DNA of 64,000 nucleotides, from positions 1 through 64,000 of the forward strand of contig NHNW01000043.1 of the NCBI GenBank assembly GCA_002786025.1. Direction: 5' to 3'. This DNA is from Zasmidium citrigriseum. Lineage: Eukaryota > Ascomycota > Dothideomycetes > Mycosphaerellales > Mycosphaerellaceae. Positions 21,766 to 34,100 of this stretch are shown piece after piece; within the stretch, counting starts at the first letter, position 1, and the number at the start of each line of letters is the position of its first letter. A model generated the notes under the pieces. That model was not told the origin of the DNA. It saw nothing but the letters and a program-made list of their open reading frames with translations, and ran no database searches. The position numbers and the translations under genes were made by a program.

Positions 21766-23305
21766 ATGTCGACAATGAAGGATTCGCCTAGCTCGCAGCC
21801 TTTCCCGCTCGCGCAGCTGTTGATCGTCGGGCTCTGCAGATGTTCGCAGCCGTGTATGCATGAACTGACGCCGAACAACTGTACGAAGATCCTTTCAGCT
21901 AACATTTCTCCAATCAGTCGCCATCGCTTCTCTCCTACCCTACTTACCATCCTACCTCGAAAGCCTCTCAATCCCAACAGTCTCAGTCGCAACATACCAA
22001 GGCGCTCTACTTGCAACCCTCGGCATCTGCGAATCAACCTTCGCCGTCCCGTGGACTCGTCTCGCTGACCGCTTCGGGCGCAAACCGGTCATCATATCAA
22101 CACTCATCGCTCAACTTCTCGGAAACTTGTGTCTGGGTTTCTGCACCACGCCTTGGCAGGCTTTTGTCTGTATGGTCGTGATTGGCGTTGCGAATGGCAA
22201 TGTCGCTGTCATGAGGACTTGTGTGGCGGAGATGGTGACGGCGAAAGAACATCAGGCGAGGGCTTTTGGGTTTACGCCTATGGCGAGTGCGGGTGGCACT
22301 CTGCTCGGGAGTTTGAGTGGTGGGTGGTTGAGTGGAGTTAGACTGGGTGGTGGATGGCCGACTTTTGTATTGCCCAGTTTGATCAGTGCTGCGGTGTTTT
22401 TGCCTGGGATCGCATTTGCTTTGGGTGGACTTGAGGTAAGTCGCTGATGAGTGAGATGTAGACGGGGAAGACGTGGCTGACAGGCTTGGCAGGAAACCGG
22501 GCGAGTGAAGCTGGGCTACAACCAGCTCTCCGTCGACTCCTCGCGCACATCAGAAGAACTCGACGACGACGACGACTCAATCGAACTAGACGCCACAACA
22601 AAAGAAGACCTCGAACTGGAACTCGACACAGAACACCAATCCCCCAAACCCACGACCAACCGCCTCGCCATCCTCCAAAACCCCTTCATCTGGCTCAACG
22701 CCCTCACAGCCCTGCACTCCGTCGGCTCCGACAACATGCTCCCTCTCCTCCTGCAATACCCCGCCGCTCGACCGACGCCCACAAGCAACATCTCAACAAC
22801 CCTCTTCCACTCAGCCTACGGCTTCGGCACCACAGCCCGCTTTACCGGCCTCCTCTACGCCCTCGCCTGCGCTTCCGCAATGGGCGTCTCAAGTTTCATA
22901 TACCCCCGCCTGGCACGCACTCTCTCCCACAAAAAAATCTTGGCTTATGCGCTGGCGGCATATCCAACGATTTACTTCGCCTTCCCACTCACGCTGCTGC
23001 CGACCTCACAGTTCTTCTCCCTCGCCTCGCTCTCCGCTCTTTTCCTCTTGAAGGGAGGAGTCTTCATCTGCGCCCTCCAAGCGAGCATGATCCTCCTCAG
23101 CAACAGCGTGGAGAAGGAGAGTCTGGCTCTTGCGCATGGGGTCAATTTCACGGCTGGGGGACTTGGGCGGGGTCTTGGGAGTGCGCTTGTGGGCGGGCTT
23201 TTTGAGTGGGGGTTTAAAGTGGGGGCTGTGGTTTTGCCGTTTTGGGGGTTGATGGGGGTTAGTGCTGTTGTTGGGGTGCTGGGGTGGTGGAGGGGGGTGC
23301 GATGA
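21766..23305 (+). CDS. MFS transporter, YCR023C/ZIF-like group
   Basis: A 12-helix major facilitator protein of the plasma or vacuolar membrane; the substrate is unknown. Three exons (21766-21853, 21918-22435, 22493-23305) give 472 residues; both introns have good branch sites (CTAAC, CTGAC). Evidence for the family: QLLIVGLCRCSQP leading into helix 1 (PYLPSYLE), the MFS loop 2-3 motif DRFGRKPV, a Gly-rich helix 5 (GFTPMASAGGTLLG), a long acidic central loop with a run of Asp at the start of exon 3, and FHSAYGFGTTARFTGLLYA in the second half. The N-terminal exon is inferred by phase and by the family pattern; MSTMKDS is preferred over an upstream ATG at 21736. Exon 3 is strongly C-rich at third positions, unlike exon 2. 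Confidence 0.85.
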
Positions 23306-25900
23306 CGAGCGTGTTTGGTTTCGTTTATTCATTGACGACGACAGGGGATGTGATGTATCAGTATTGCAGCGTTGGTATGTCTACGAAGATCAATCTTGCT
23401 CACTTTGACTATGGTTGTTGTTCTCAGGAGCAAGCCTTGTGACGAAAACCGGATTTGGATCGCAGAGATGGCTGCGAATGAGGACAGCGTCGCACTCGTA
23501 GCCTCTTATGGATCTTGAAGCATGGGTATGACAAGACAAACAAAAAGTAAGTATGCTGATTGCACGTTCTCGAAGGCGAGGGAGGCATGTTTGTTCCTAG
23601 TGAGTGTACGGCCTCGTCGGAGGGTGGTGGTCGGGGAGGGGCGATGGCAAAGGATGCTGACTTGAGCAGCAACGTTGACATTTTTCGAATTCGATGGATG
23701 TGCGGACTGATAAATCACTGCCAGAGAGCACTGTCTTTGTCAATCTTCGACCGGAGGTCCGATGCGCTTCGAGTTGGGGACGGTCTGGCTTGGACCAAGG
23801 CTTTTCTCGAGAGCAGCAAGAATCATCGCAGGAGCATGGCTGGATCAAGTGCACCTCGGGAACTGTTGTTCGTCTGCTGCGGTGCTTTTTCTTCCGAATT
23901 GAGAAGGGTCTCGTTGTGCTGTTGCGGAGGTGTGCATGAAGAGAAGGCACGAGGCCACTGGCCGTTGGAGAGCAGTAGGAGCCAGAACACGATCTCATTC
24001 TTGGACTGCGCTGACCTCGCACGCAGGAACTGAAAGCGTTCTGTCCTGCCGCAGGTTGAGGACGATGCAATGCTAACTGGCATGGATCTATGCCAGCTGG
24101 AAAAGCAGCAATGGCGTTATAACTCCCGCGGATCGCCTAGGGTTGGTTCATTTTCTCAGGAGTCACTCGCCTGCAGCCATACTTCCTCGTAGGATCCAAG
24201 AAGGCTCACCCTGATCACCTGCGTTTACGAGAGCGTCTTGATACCGAGGGTGGCTTTTCCAACTCCAACTCTCACGAGCGAATCTGATTACTGTTGCGCT
24301 GGCTAGTCAGCAGGTGAGTGAGCAAATTATGGAGGACAGATGCATTTCGAGACCGAAGCTCAATCGAGACAGGCCGGCATCGTCAGACCAGCGCTGCCTT
24401 CAAGCCCAGGGCGTTTAGGAGGACGCCTCTTGCAGAGAACGGACAAGATTCGGCGACGAGGGCGAGAAACCGAAGCGCCTGCCGCCGGCCACCGAAGCCA
24501 CCCGGCTAGGAAGGTGTCATGAGGGTGATATTTTGGCATTCAAAGGCGACAGGAACAACTCTGAGGCTTTAGATCTGATCCACTCCGGCTTGAGGTGCGG
24601 TCGAAACAAGCCAGCCTCGGCACCTTGGTATATGCAACGTTGTTAGAAGGTATGTCGCCATTCCAGTCCGTCGACATAGACTTCCTGTGAAGTCTCAGCT
24701 GACCCATTCCTCGAGGCAAGTTTAACCCCATCCCCACAAGCCACCACAATGGATTCTGTGGAGTGTGGGATGATCCGGGGCTTCTGCAGTGATGATCACG
24801 CCACATGCTTAAAAAGAGATCAACAAGCTCAGGAACAGACATCTGGAGATGCGGAGAAGCTTTCATTGGTCCTTCACTTACCTCCAAAGGATCTAGCAAC
24901 TCCTTCTTTGGGAAGAGTTGCCAGAAAGCTTCCTATGCTTAATCCTACTTGGTCACGCTTCGACTTACTTTGCACCCATCCCGTAAACTTACATCGCTCG
25001 GCGATTCGAGGTGTGCGGTTTTATGCTGTCTGAGATGCTAGTGCATGCAGTTGGATCCATCAGCTGGACATTAACGCCCTTCTAACCCGAGGAGGAAGGA
25101 CACAATAGAGCTTCCCACAGGACCTCTACATGTCTGTACGTAATTACAACTCACAACTAGGCGCTGGTGCCCCATACTAATGCTGCAAGACATGAAACGG
25201 GCACAGGCCTATTCGCAACGAAATATACAGAAGCCGAGGCGGCCGAGCCAGCCTCCCGGCCGGGATTGGACGCCCAGTGGCTCTACCGTTACAACTCTGT
25301 CCGTTAAGCTTAAGCAGCCAGGCACTCTATTTCATCCTCCTTCCTTCGAGCGTCCTGGGGTAAAGCGAACAGAGCGAGAGCGTCGAGAGGGAAGACTCGG
25401 AGACATAGCGACAGCATAGCAAGATGCATGTCGGTGACAGCTTGGAACTCCTCGGTGTGGGACCTCTGCTTGATGATCATGCTCTCAGATGTTCCCACTC
25501 CGCGGGCTAGCTGACAACAAAACGACATGCCATATTCGACACACCGAGAGAAGACCATCTCGGCTTTCGAATAAATGGCGCGGCGGTAAGATGACGATCA
25601 CTGCCTTCAAAGGCCATTACTGTCCACGAGGCGTTTGCAACATCAGCATGTGGAACCATATGGACCGCCCCTGATCATCGTCGAGCGGGAGTTTGATTCT
25701 ATCCCCAGGATTTAGTCCACTGTTCCAGAACCGACATGCAGGGACTTGCATTGAGCTTGTGGGCTATTGGTTCCTAGCGTTGGACAACGACATTGCAAAG
25801 GCGGCAAGCAACAACGTCTTGACAACCAATAGTCTCATGGACGATGAGAGCACAGACCGAGGCAGCAACGACGATGAGGAGAAGAATCTCAAGCCCGGAT
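23306..25900. other. Gene-poor intergenic region
   Basis: About 2.6 kb with only short overlapping frames on both strands, none with a recognisable domain, signal peptide or consistent codon bias. I see no tRNA, no repeat array and no RIP signature. An unannotated non-coding RNA or a many-exon small gene cannot be excluded. Confidence 0.5.
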
Positions 25901-25903
25901 GGA

Positions 25904-25910
25904 TATAAAA
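25904..25910 (+). promoter_or_regulatory. TATA box of the HsbA-like gene
   Basis: TATAAAA about 130 bp upstream of the start codon, followed by a CT-rich and then CAA-rich leader, as in strongly expressed fungal secreted-protein genes. Confidence 0.65.
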
Positions 25911-26037
25911 GACTCCATCTCCTCCCGTCAATTCAACTTCTCATCCACAACAGCAACAGCAATCTCAAGAACTCTAATCCACTCAACCAAACCAACTATC
26001 TTCTCAATCTCCAACGATACACCACCAAACCGCAAAA

Positions 26038-26613
26038 ATGGTCGCCATCAGCCAGCTCATCCTCCTCGCCGTTACGGCCACCGCCTCTGTCCTTCCCCGT
26101 GACGCCGCCCAGACCCAGAACGACCTCAAGACCATCAACAGCGACACCACCACCTTGACCCAGAAAACTCAGGCCTACAACGGCGGTGCTGCCGGTGCCC
26201 TCCCAATCCAGTCCGCTGAGAACCAGCTCGAGAAGGACCTGAAGGCAGCCAACGACAACGCCAGCAAGAGCGCCGCCGTCAGCGCTTCTGACGCTCAGTC
26301 CATCATTGACTAGTAAGATCATCTCCACACTCTCACAAATCCTCAGTACTGACGTTCCCCTCCCAGCATCAACAACACCCTCGAGCCAAACATCGCCAAG
26401 TCCATCCAAGCTCTCGAGGCCAAGAAGTCCAACTTCGACGCCGACGGCCTCTCCGGCACCGTCCTCAAGGACCTGAACAACATCAAGAACGAGACCGACA
26501 CCCTCGGCGCCACCCTCAAGAGCAAGGCCCCATCTGGCAAGCAGGCCGCCGCCCAGGCCGCTCTTGACAAGATTGACAACGACCTCCAGGGTGGCATCAA
26601 CTACTTCTCTTAG
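26038..26613 (+). CDS. HsbA-like hydrophobic surface-binding secreted protein
   Basis: Two exons (26038-26312, 26367-26613) joined across a 54-nt intron give 173 residues. An N-terminal signal peptide (hydrophobic ISQLILLAVTATAS) is followed by an Ala/Asp/Asn-rich all-helical protein without cysteines. The spacing of hydrophobic residues and motifs such as TINSDTTTLTQ and SAENQLEKDLKAA match hydrophobic surface binding protein A of Aspergillus (PF12296 family). HsbA coats hydrophobic surfaces and recruits lytic enzymes; here that role is inferred from family resemblance. A TATA box and a clean leader suggest high, regulated expression. Confidence 0.85.
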
Positions 26614-27975
26614 ATTGCGATTGAGAAGGGTGGTTTTTGGTAGAGATAGATGAAAAGTGAATCAAAATGCATGGCATGAAAGCGAGCGAGCGAGCTGGCT
26701 GAAAAGGATTTGAGCGTCTGAGTAACGAGATAGCGCTTTTGATGAATGCAAGAAGTGATGATTTTGAAGACTGATCTTTCTGAATTTGTGCGATCGACGT
26801 AGCTGAACATCTCCCACAAATTTGAGAGCAAGCCCGCATCAGAAGGGGTGTTCCCGCAAAGTGCTCAAAATCCCCAATCTGGTCTCACTGAGACACAGCA
26901 GTCGGCACATCTTGAGCGTGTCCCGTTGAGTGAATGAAGCTTTCGGCTTACTCGGCATATGGGACAGCTCTCGGCATGCCGATGTTGACCATCACCAACA
27001 TCTCCAATGTTGCCTCCGATCTCGCCAGAGCCTGTATGATTCATTGTGACTTCGATTGGATCTTTTCGGTGGCGCGCTAGTATATGGCTTGAATGAGGCC
27101 GAAGCCGGCCTGTTTCGAGGCTGCGAGCTCGCAGCCTTGTCAGCTTGCACGGAAGGAGCGTGAGTGGATGACAGATGAATCAACGCCTGCTGGATACGAA
27201 GAGGGAAGTCGAAAAAACAAGTGATTCCTGCTGTCGAGCAGGAATCATCCCGCGAAAGTCGACCGTCGTCCCGGCACAGGTCGAGGAAAGCGACACGGAC
27301 TCCCTCCAGCAGCGACGTCTTCCCGGCTTTGGATCGAGCTTGCTTCCAAAATCTGTTCGCCCATCCCAAGGGAAGCGTTCCAGACTGCAATCTCTTCTCC
27401 GAGAATGAGACAGCGACTGTGCCATCTACCAGCCTTTCAAGGGTTTGCAGAGGCTTCCTTGTAACGCAGAATTGAATTCAAGAAGCGGTAGATGACTGCC
27501 AGGATCATTCGAATACAGCGCTTTGATATAGCTCCAAATCTCGTCTTGGAGGTATGACACCTACACACCTACAAACCTTTACTTGCGTGTTCATCTCGAA
27601 GGCGTCCCCATTGACGATGGTCTTGTACGGCGTACTAAATCGAACTGGGACCCAGCGCTCCAGGGGAATCTATACGGCGTACCAAAGCAGCAAAAGTCAA
27701 AATGCCCGCTGCAACTGCTGAACTGAACTGCTGGAAGCCAGCAACTTCAAGTAGACAGGTCACAACAGATCACCAGCATTTTGCGAGTTGACGCCCCGGA
27801 ATTTCGCCATCCTCTGTTTCTAAACGGCGTCGCGTGAAGATTTCGCGTTCTTCCTTTCTCTTCCTCTCCTTCACTTTTCTCGCAGCAATCCTTTACTTTA
27901 TTTGCAGCATCCGTTCACTGCACGCGCACTATCTCTTCACTCTACGAGCACTATCCCTTCACTTCACTCCTCACA
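26614..27975. other. Intergenic region
   Basis: About 1.4 kb without a supportable gene. The last 130 bases before 27976 are a pyrimidine-rich leader with CTCTTCACTCTACGAGCAC-like repeats; a frame there encodes a Leu/Phe-rich peptide but looks like 5' UTR. Confidence 0.5.
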
Positions 27976-28816
27976 ATGGCACAATACGCCTACGTGATCG
28001 TAAAGCGCGACTACGACCACTGGGAAGACGACGCGAGAGAAGAAACACACATCTGCGGGGTATACCTCACCCTCGCCGCGGCCAATGCAGAAGCAAAGGC
28101 AAGGGCTCGCGAGGGCGCAGACGCTGCTCCCGACAACGAAGGGATTGAAGAATCCACGAATAGCAATGGCGGCTATGTGTGCGAGTGTCACACCTCTCAA
28201 GATGATCTCGATCATTTCGAGGTCGAAGTTGAACGGTACAGGCTGTACGATGCTCCTGCGCACAAGAATATCCCCGCGCCGCAAGAGGAGACGAATACCA
28301 CGCCGTTTGGACCCATGATGACGGTACCAGTCGGGAAATTGCACGGATTGAGAAGGGCGAGGTGTAAGTATTCACCAAGATTTATTACACCTCTTGCTGA
28401 TTGTTACTGCAGTCGCTTTCATCGGCCAGCTCTCAACCATGAGGAGAGATGTCGCACGAACCGCTGTAGAACTTTACGGTGGTATCAATGTCGGCAGATG
28501 TTATCCAGCGGACTACGTTGTCTACGGCGATAAACCAACGAGGGAGGTGTGTAAACATGACAGCAATCTCGTAGCCTGTACGACCCGCTGACGGTCCAAA
28601 TAGGAGTTCGAAGATTATAATGGAGTTGCAGATAGCATCGAGGAGCTTGGCGAGAAGGAGTTCTTTGCTTTGCTTCGAACGGGTGTGCCGCAGACCATGA
28701 AACTCCAGGAGGACATCGAGGCCGGTGACGATGACGATGACGGAGACGAGGAGAGCAAGAATGAGGAAGACGAAGAAGAAGTCGAGGGACCGCCAGCAAA
28801 GAGACAGCGAACCTGA
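27976..28816 (+). CDS. Hypothetical acidic, probably nuclear protein
   Basis: Three exons (27976-28363, 28413-28546, 28604-28816) give 244 residues; both introns have GT-AG ends and the phases fit. I do not recognise the family. The N-terminal half begins AQYAYVIVKRDYDHWED and has an Ala/Glu-rich helix. The middle exon encodes GQLSTMRRDVARTAVELYGG. The C-terminus is a long Asp/Glu tract ending in GPPAKRQRT, which looks like a nuclear localisation signal. No signal peptide or membrane segment is visible. Its 3' end converges on the MFS permease with about 110 bp between the stop codons. Confidence 0.7.
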
Positions 28817-28928
28817 TCTCCGCAAGAATGGCAGCGTCTGAGGTACCCAGACAAGCTCTGGCACCGTTTATTCGTGTCTCAAGCGTGGAGATAGCATCTG
28901 CCAACCATTATCGTATCTCTCAATGCAG

Positions 28929-30635
28929 CTAATACACATACCGAAACCCCTTCTTCTCCCGATCCGTCAAATCCGAAAAAGCCTCCTCAGCCTGCTCACC
29001 CGCATCCTTCCCATACATCCGATCCCTCCGTCGATTCTCCAAAAAGCACAACAATCCATATCCCAAAATCGAGACAATCGCCACGACAACACATCCAAGC
29101 ATCCCGGCGTAGCCGTGCGAGTAGTCGGGGGCATCGTCGGATTGGAAGAGCTGAGGACCGATAAGGTTGCCGATGCAGTAGGAGATGAAGAAGACGGCGT
29201 TGACGGTCAGCTTTTTGGAGTGCCCGGAGGAGTTGGCCATGGGGAGGGATGTGCAGAGGACGTATGGTCCTGTGAAGTTGTTAGTGCTGTGGAGCAAGAG
29301 TCTTGTGTTGCGTTACTTACCCCAATATGAGTAGAAAGAGTAGTATGCAGCGAGGAGTCCTTGCTTGTTATCCCGTGGAAGCTTCCACATCAGAACCGCA
29401 CAGACCAGTGGGAAGAGATCCATGAAAGCGATAGTCAGACATCTGCCGTTCGGGAACTTGGCCACGATGAAAGACCACAGGAGTTGCCACGCTGTCGCAA
29501 CGACTCCAGTAGGAATGCCCAGAAGCGTCGTCACAAGCCGGTTGTATCCAAGCCCAGACACAATGATCGAGGAGAAAGTCACCAGTCCGCCATTCGGGAT
29601 ATTCTGCGCAATCGCGAAAAGCGCCAACAGCCACGTCTTAGGGTCCAGTAAACACTCTCGCACTTGATACCACTTGACCTTCTTCTCTTCAAGTCCGGTG
29701 TTATTTCCCTTAACTCTCTGAACCGCAATATACTTCTCCCTCTCCGAAAGATACCAACACGTAACCGGCGAATCCGGCAGGAAGAAATACAAAAACAACC
29801 CCCAAAGCAACGAAAATCCTCCCAGAACCAAGAACAGCAATCTCCAAGGAGCGATCGACGTATGCGTGTGCCCAATCCCGTAGCTCACGATCCCAGCGAA
29901 GATAGACGAGCCTTGATTGAACCAGAATGCGATGCGGATCGGTTGTTCAGAGGTCTTCCACCACATGGCTGTGATGATTGCTGAGGTTGTGAAGACGGGG
30001 ACTTCCATTGCGCCCATGATGAAGCGACAGGTTGCGAGGCCGCCGAAGTTTTGGGTTGCTGCTGTGCACATCATCATTACGCCCCAGCCGAAGACGTTGA
30101 AGACGAGGAATTTTGCTACGGGGAGGCGTTGGGTTAGGTATGCGGCGGGGAACTGGATGAGATGGTCAGCGTTGTGAGAATTTGAAGGAGTGGAGTGACT
30201 TACCTCGAAAGCCAGGTATCCAAAGTAGAAGATCTATGGGTCGTCAGTACGTTTGTATAGCCAGAAGCAACTCTACGACAAACTCACCGATCCAACCCAA
30301 GAGTAATCATTCCCAATCAAATGCGTATCCTCTTCCATCCCATAGATCGCCGCATTCGAAATGATCACCTTATCCACGGCCGCAAGAATGCAAGAAACAG
30401 AGATCAACGGGATCAGAATCCACTCGATCTTTCGAAGGAGCTTTTTCTCCTCCTGCCTGGAGATTTCTCGTGATGCGATGGCGGGATTGAGGTTGGAGAG
30501 GAAGCTTGCTGCGACATCTTCGTTCTTGCCATCACTGAATCCGAGGCGATTCCAAATTTTGCCGCTTTTGATGGACGGAGGGGATGGCTCTTCTGTGGTG
30601 GCGTTGATAGAGGGCTTCTTTTCTTCTGAAGCCAT
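28929..30635 (-). CDS. MFS permease, Dal5/anion:cation symporter family
   Basis: A 12-helix plasma membrane transporter of the fungal allantoate/nicotinate/pantothenate permease family. Four exons (30635-30288, 30233-30204, 30152-29321, 29269-28929) give 516 residues. Exon 2 is a 30-nt microexon encoding IFYFGYLAFE, which continues the conserved helix 2 into FPAAYLTQRLP. Other family marks are the cytosolic N-terminus followed by RKIEWILIPL, GWGVMMMCTAATQ, FIMGAMEVPVF, WFNQGSS and the C-terminal YCIGNLIGPQLF. The substrate cannot be told from sequence; family members import organic acids, ureides, vitamins and small peptides. It is divergent from 5-oxoprolinase with 514 bp between the start codons, so shared regulation is possible. 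Confidence 0.88.
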
Positions 30636-31149
30636 TTCGCTTTACAGGCAACTATGGCCAAAACGATGACACCAAAGTAAAGGTAAGAGACGACCCTCAC
30701 TCCAGCTCTCCGGTCGTTGGAAAGGACGTCTACTTCATGAACACTAAGCCAAGTGAATCAACTCCTCTCCGTCTTGGTCCGGGAATTGATAGGGCAGATA
30801 ATGGTATCTGTTCTCTTAAAGTCGTCAATGGCTGCGGCAGTGTAACGGACCCCGTGGAGCGCGGTGGAGGTGATACCGCATAGGCGGCTCCGATGTCCTG
30901 GCCGTAGGAAAGATAAGGCCCAATGATCCTTCGAACTCGCCCTATCGAGCGGGCCGGCGAAGCTCGTGTTCAGATCGGCTTTCTGTGTTTTGGCCGACTT
31001 CATGTGGGGAGCTGCTGTTGCTACAACATGTCAATGCATCTCGTTGTTCTCAAAGAACTTCTCGTGAAAGAAAGTATCTCTGCGTGGTCGGATCTCGAGA
31101 TTCGACGGCTCACACTCGCTTCTTTTCCCAGAGACGGTTCGCTACCATC
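30636..31149. promoter_or_regulatory. Bidirectional promoter, permease / 5-oxoprolinase
   Basis: This 514-bp spacer is the only upstream region for two divergent genes. I see no clear TATA box and no GATA-factor cluster, so it is called from position only. Confidence 0.5.
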
Positions 31150-34100
31150 ATGGGTAGCATAGAAGAGCCGAATGGCTTAAACATCAAGATCGCGATAGGT
31201 GAGCCCATCCCAAAGCAGACATCAAAACAGAGAAGTGCTTTGACTTACCTCCCCCAGACCGCGGTGGCACCTTCACCGACTGCCTCGGAATCGTCTCCGG
31301 CCAACCCGACATAGTCGTGAAACTCCTCTCCCAAGACCCAGACAACTACTCCGACGCCCCCATCGAAGGGATCCGCCGAATCCTCGAGCAAGCCACCGGA
31401 AAACCATTTCCACGAAACCAGAAGCTCGATGTCAGCGGGTTTTCAGAAGTCAGCGTGCGCATGGGCACAACCGTAGCCACCAACGCATTACTCGAGCGCA
31501 AAGGCGAGCGGGTCGCGCTCTTAATTACGAAAGGTTTCGGGGATGCTCTCAGGATCGGCACGCAGAGCAGGCCGAAGTTGTTTGATTTGAATATTGTGCG
31601 GCCGGATGTGCTTTATGAGGATGTTGTGGAGGTGGAGGAGAGGGTTACTGTTGAGGGGTATCAGCAGGATCCGGAGCCAGACGTCGAGGCCTTGCACAGA
31701 AGATTGGAGAGCGATGCTGATCTTTGTAGAGGTGTCTCGGGCGAGGTGATCAGGGTGTTGCAGAAGCTGGACCGGGAGAAGGTGCGGAGGGATTTGCAGA
31801 GGTTGTTTGATGGGGGGTATCGGAGTATTGCGGTTTGTTTGGTGCATTCTTATACTTTCCAAGGTCTGCCGAATTCTCACACCTGGGTTTGGTTCGGTAC
31901 TAATGCGTCTCGCAGAGCACGAGCTGGCCATCGAGGAGATCGCCAGAGAAATCGGCTTTACGCAAATCTCGCTCTCAAGCCAGCTTCTCCCGATGATCAA
32001 GCTGACCTCAAGAGGCACAAGCGCCACAGCAGACGCATACCTAACTCCAGTGATCAAACGATATATCGAGGGTTTCCGAGATGGCTTCAAAGACCGCATG
32101 TCCAGCGACCGAGTTCGCTGCGAGTTCATGCAGAGCGATGGCGGCCTCGTCAACTTCGACAAGTTCTCTGGTCTACGGGCCATTCTGTCCGGTCCGGCAG
32201 GAGGAGTCGTTGGCCACGCTAGAACATCATTCGATGAGAAGCAAAGAACGCCCATCATCGGCTTCGACATGGGCGGTACATCCACGGACGTTTCCCGCTT
32301 TGATGGCAAGCTTGAGCACACTTTCGAGAACGTGATCGCAGGTGTGACAGTCATGGCTCCACAACTCGACATCAATACTGTAGCCGCTGGCGGTGGCAGT
32401 ATTCTCTCCTGGAAGAATGGGCTCTTCACTGTCGGCCCAGAAAGCGCAGGCGCTCATCCTGGACCGGCATGTTATCGAAAAGGAGGACCACTCACAACAA
32501 CAGATGCAAACTTGTTCCTTGGTCGTCTGCTGCCCGAGTCATTCCCTAAGATCTTTGGCCCGCAAGAGAATGAAGCGTTGGATGTCGAGATAACCAGGAC
32601 GAAGTTCCTTGAGCTGACTGAGAAGATCAATGCGGAGACAGGGCAGAGCAAGACGCCGGAGGAGATCGCATTAGGTTTCATCGAGGTGGCGAACGAAGCC
32701 ATGGCAAAACCGATTCGACTCCTCACGGAAGCAAGAGGATTTGACACCGCCGCTCATCATCTTGCCTCTTTTGGTGGTGCAGGTGGACAGCACGCTTGCG
32801 CGATAGCTTCATCCTTATCGATCCGGACAGTCATCATCCATCGATATTCCTCGATTCTATCAGCTTACGGAATGGCACTGGCAGATCTCGTCCAAGAAGC
32901 TCAAGAGCCAGCTTCTGGAGTCTTCGATGAGACAACTCAGGCTGGGATTCGAAAGAGAGCTGCAGCCTTGAAAGCCAAGGTTGCCGACGCTCTCGCGGAA
33001 GACGGAGTGCCAGCAGATCGCATCCGATATGAAGTGTACCTCAATCTTCGATACCAGGGCACTGACAACACCCTGATGGTCCTCGAGCCAGAGGATGGCG
33101 ACTTCTTGTCTGCGTTCTATGCGGAGCACAAGCGCGAGTTCAGCTTTACGTTCCCGGAGCGTAAGGTTCTCATCGAGGACATTCGTGTCCGCGGCATTGG
33201 TGGCTCGCTTTCATTACCAGCTGAGGATCCCCATGCGGAGATGCGGACCGTGGAGAAGAAGGCAATTGTTCCAGGCCAGGAGACCAGTCGAAGTCCCGTT
33301 ACATTTGCTTCGACAGGAACTGTCATGACGCCTGTTTTCAAGCTTGAAGATCTCGAGGCCGGCAATGGGATTCCTGGGCCTGCCATCGTTATCGACAGCA
33401 CACAGACTCTTCTCGTTGAGCCTGAGGCGACAGCCACGGTCCTCTCTAGACATGTCATTCTCGACATCCCTGCAAAGGTGAAGAAGACACTTTCGGCAGA
33501 CGTCGTAGATCCCATTCGTCTTTCCGTCTTCGGGTATCGTTTCATGGCCATCGCAGAGCAGATGGGTCGCATGTTCCAGAAAACTTCAGTCTCGACCAAT
33601 ATCAAGGAGCGGCTTGACTTCTCCTGTGCAGTCTTCTCCCCAGATGGAAAGCTCGTGGCGAACGCACCACATGTGCCAGTTCATCTGGGATCGATGGAGT
33701 ACGCTGTCCGCTACCAGCATGAGAAGCTCCGAGGTCAACTGAAGCCAGGAGACCACATCTGCACGAACCATCCTTTGGCCGGCGGCACTCACTTGCCGGA
33801 CATCACAATCATTACTCCAGTATTCGATGATGCCGGTGAGAAGATCATCTTCTATGTCGCTTCAAGGGGTCACCATGCCGAGATTGGTGGGATCCATCCA
33901 GGCTCAATGCCTTCCGACAGTCGAATGCTGTATGAAGAGGGAGCCATGACCATGGGCTTCAAGATCGTATCTGAGGGCCACTTTGATGAGGCAGTCGTTC
34001 GCGATTTCTTGTACGACAAGCCGGCTTCGTATCCGGCATGTAGTGGGACTAGGACGTACAAGGACAATGTCTCGGATCTGAAGGCGGCGATTGCGGCAAA

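Noticed and set aside
23597..24070. Overlapping 157-codon frames on both strands
   Set aside because: Mutual shadows, Ser/Arg/Cys-rich, with no domain and no clear start context.
27834..28148. 104-codon plus-strand frame with a signal-like start
   Set aside because: It lies in the leader of the 244-residue protein and overlaps it in another frame; the downstream gene has three consistent exons.
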